Positions 62,410-64,000 of a stretch of 64,000 nucleotides of DNA are shown here, piece by piece. The position numbers and the translations under genes are program-made. A model generated the notes under the pieces. That model worked only from the letters and a program-made list of their open reading frames with translations. It was not told where the DNA came from and made no database searches. This DNA comes from Pedobacter ureilyticus (lineage in GTDB: Bacteria; Bacteroidota; Bacteroidia; Sphingobacteriales; Sphingobacteriaceae), in assembly GCF_005925345.1 (NCBI RefSeq), contig NZ_SSHJ01000002.1, forward strand, positions 186,001 to 250,000, read 5' to 3'. Positions within the stretch are counted from its first letter, which is position 1, and each line of letters opens with the position of its first letter.

Positions 62410-64000
62410 ATGCAATTAAATCAACCCAGTCAACGCGAATATTATTTTAACAACGAGGTTATTTCTCGTTTCGAATTGTACAACAGTTTGTTTCTTACGC
62501 TTCCGTTTTACAAGATTAAAGATACAGGTACGCTTTTGCCTTTGTTTTTTAAGAGCTGTGAAGACGGCATTAAAAACCATGAGAAGCCAAACGAGCTGAT
62601 TGAGAAGTTTTTTGAAAAGTATGTTCAGGATAAGGATGAAACCGCTGTTGTAGATTTGTTGTTTAGGTTTATACAGTACATTGAACGGCAAGTAGTGCTT
62701 TTTGATGCGGTAGAAGATGCTTCTTTTACGAAATTGAACGTTAGCGACGAGCAAAGTTCTTTACGGGCCTTGTTTCTTAAAGCAAATGATGATGCGAACC
62801 TGCATGAGAAAATTGACAAGCTGGTAGAGGAGTTTTCATTAAGATTAGTTCTCACGGCGCACCCTACACAGTTTTACCCAGGTCCGGTTTTAGGAATCAT
62901 CAACGATTTAACATCGGCAATTAAGGCAAACGATTTTACCACTATTAACCAATTGTTGCAGCAATTAGGTAAAACGCCGTTCTTCAACAAAAAATCGCCA
63001 ACTCCAGTAGACGAGGCTTTGAGCTTAGCCTGGTACTTAGAAAACGTATTCTATTTTGCAGCAGCTAATATCCAAACGGGTTTAAACCAGTTGTTAAGTG
63101 AATACCATATCGATCCTAAAAAAGTAATTGAACTAGGTTTTTGGCCAGGGGGCGATAGAGATGGAAATCCGAACGTGAAGGCGCAAACTACACTTGAAGT
63201 TTCTAAAATGCTAAGACAAATTTTGTTTAGGTGCTACTATCGCGATTTCAGAAATATTAAAAGGCGTATTACCTTTAGAGGGGTAGAAGAGAGCATCAAT
63301 TTACTGCAAGAGCTGTTCTATGAAAATGCTTTTAACAACACTATAGAAGAAAAAGACATTTCAGATTACATCATTAAAAACCTTAACGATATTGTTGATA
63401 CGCTGAATAAGTATCATGATGGTTTGTTTGTGAATGTGGTACAAGATCTTTTAAGAAAAGTAGAGCTTTATCGTTGTCATTTCGCATCGCTAGATATTAG
63501 ACAAGATAGTCGGGTTTTGAGAAGGGTGCATCAGTATTGCCGAAGCCAAAAACCAATTAATTCTCTTTATAGCGAAGGCTATGATAGTTTATCTGAAGAT
63601 GAAAAGCTGAAGGCTATTTCTTTTAGAACAGCAAAAATCATCTATGCTGATGAGCAGGATAATTTGATTAAAGATGCTTTGCAGACCATCTCTGAGATCA
63701 AGGATATTCAACAGAAAAATGGCGAAGAAGCTTGTCACCGTTTCATTATCAGTAACTGCCAGCAAGCAAGCGATATTTTGCAATTAATGGAGCTTTTTCT
63801 TTGGAATGGATGGGAAGCAGAAGATTTAACGATTGATTTTGTGCCGCTTTTTGAAACTGTAAATGATTTGACAGGTGCGGGCGAAATTATGGAGAGATTG
63901 TACACGCATCCTTTCTATAAAAAGCATTTGGCTTTAAGAGGCGGCAAGCAGCACATTATGTTGGGCTTCTCTGACAGCACGAAAGATGGAGGGTATTTAA
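62410..64000 (+). CDS. ppc: Phosphoenolpyruvate carboxylase (C-terminus cut by window edge)
   Basis: The frame is open from the ATG at 62410 to the right edge, 530 codons. PEPC signatures are present: LTAHPTQ, GGDRDGNPNV, VPLFET and SDSTKDGGYL, the last at the window edge. It carboxylates PEP to oxaloacetate, feeding the TCA cycle. The rest of the gene (usually 850-900 residues) lies outside. Leader of about 25 bases with a -7 element. Confidence 0.95.
   Translation, partial: MQLNQPSQREYYFNNEVISRFELYNSLFLTLPFYKIKDTGTLLPLFFKSCEDGIKNHEKPNELIEKFFEKYVQDKDETAVVDLLFRFIQYIERQVVLFDAVEDASFTKLNVSDEQSSLRALFLKANDDANLHEKIDKLVEEFSLRLVLTAHPTQFYPGPVLGIINDLTSAIKANDFTTINQLLQQLGKTPFFNKKSPTPVDEALSLAWYLENVFYFAAANIQTGLNQLLSEYHIDPKKVIELGFWPGGDRDGNPNVKAQTTLEVSKMLRQILFRCYYRDFRNIKRRITFRGVEESINLLQELFYENAFNNTIEEKDISDYIIKNLNDIVDTLNKYHDGLFVNVVQDLLRKVELYRCHFASLDIRQDSRVLRRVHQYCRSQKPINSLYSEGYDSLSEDEKLKAISFRTAKIIYADEQDNLIKDALQTISEIKDIQQKNGEEACHRFIISNCQQASDILQLMELFLWNGWEAEDLTIDFVPLFETVNDLTGAGEIMERLYTHPFYKKHLALRGGKQHIMLGFSDSTKDGGYL

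Noticed and set aside
1..64000. CRISPR array, prophage, insertion sequence, rRNA or tRNA
   Set aside because: No repeat-spacer pattern, phage structural gene, intact transposase or RNA-gene signature seen.

Overview
The window is a 64 kb stretch of a chromosome from a Bacteroidota bacterium, most likely family Sphingobacteriaceae and Pedobacter-like. The signs are an AT-rich sequence with Lys/Asn-rich proteins, promoters of the TTTG / TAnnTTTG type rather than -35/-10, a PorX regulator and a type IX secretion C-terminal signal, a fused lpxC-fabZ gene, and many DUF families typical of the phylum (DUF4175, DUF3575, DUF6265, DUF4886, DUF2911, DUF6249). The family placement is inference. I found no rRNA, tRNA, CRISPR array, prophage or intact insertion sequence.

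Layout. 1-3216: most of a DUF4175 membrane/coiled-coil protein, cut by the left edge. 3.4-14.1 kb: mainly exported enzymes and cell-wall proteins (GDPD phosphodiesterase, alpha/beta hydrolase, DUF3575 protein, cold-shock protein, lipoprotein, NAGPA-type protein, aspartyl protease with PDZ, PBP4-type DacB, GH18 lipoprotein, AONS-like PLP enzyme, histidine phosphatase). 14.1-15.0 kb: a decayed stretch and an orphan gene. 15.0-19.7 kb: a minus-strand run porX, kinase-like gene, tsaE, alanine dehydrogenase, VanX-type dipeptidase. 19.8-25.0 kb: HD hydrolase, then the lipid A operon lpxD-lpxC/fabZ-lpxA-ABC ATPase. 25.1-26.9 kb: a 36-residue micro-ORF with its own promoter and terminator, efp, 5-formyl-THF cyclo-ligase and a 53-residue gene. 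27-30.8 kb: hutI-hutG, exonuclease III, cyclophilin. 31-41.8 kb: AraC regulator with a metal-binding-like N-terminus, YceI, YgiD dioxygenase, a T9SS-secreted protein, DUF6265, aldehyde dehydrogenase, an FAD-oxidoreductase-like protein, an S9 peptidase, DUF4886. 42-48.9 kb: a tightly packed minus-strand signalling operon (two hybrid kinases, two stand-alone receivers, CheR, CheB). 48.9-58.5 kb: YpfJ-type metallopeptidase, gltX, a sensor kinase, DinB, thioesterase, topoisomerase IB, DUF6249, Crp/Fnr regulator, SMR transporter, GNAT, and an ECF sigma / anti-sigma pair. 58.5-64 kb: DUF2911, a small membrane protein, a GH9 plus NodB-deacetylase fusion, and the start of ppc.

How the genes work together. 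Three sets are clear: lipid A synthesis (lpxD, lpxC/fabZ, lpxA overlap each other), histidine degradation (hutI and hutG overlap; hutH and hutU are not here), and the CheR/CheB/hybrid-kinase phosphorelay, which has no chemoreceptor, CheA or CheW in the window. PorX controls type IX secretion in relatives, and the choice-of-anchor-Q protein at 33.4 kb carries the matching C-terminal signal. Several genes bear on peptidoglycan and D-alanine (DacB, VanX-like dipeptidase, alanine dehydrogenase).

Intergenic regions carry many different inverted repeats, up to about 140 bp. The least explained items are the 36-residue micro-ORF unit at 25.1-25.35 kb, the kinase-like gene between porX and tsaE, the near-leaderless lpxD promoter, the orphan terminator between the GH9 gene and ppc, and the GH9-deacetylase fusion. 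I do not see a clearly new multi-gene system.
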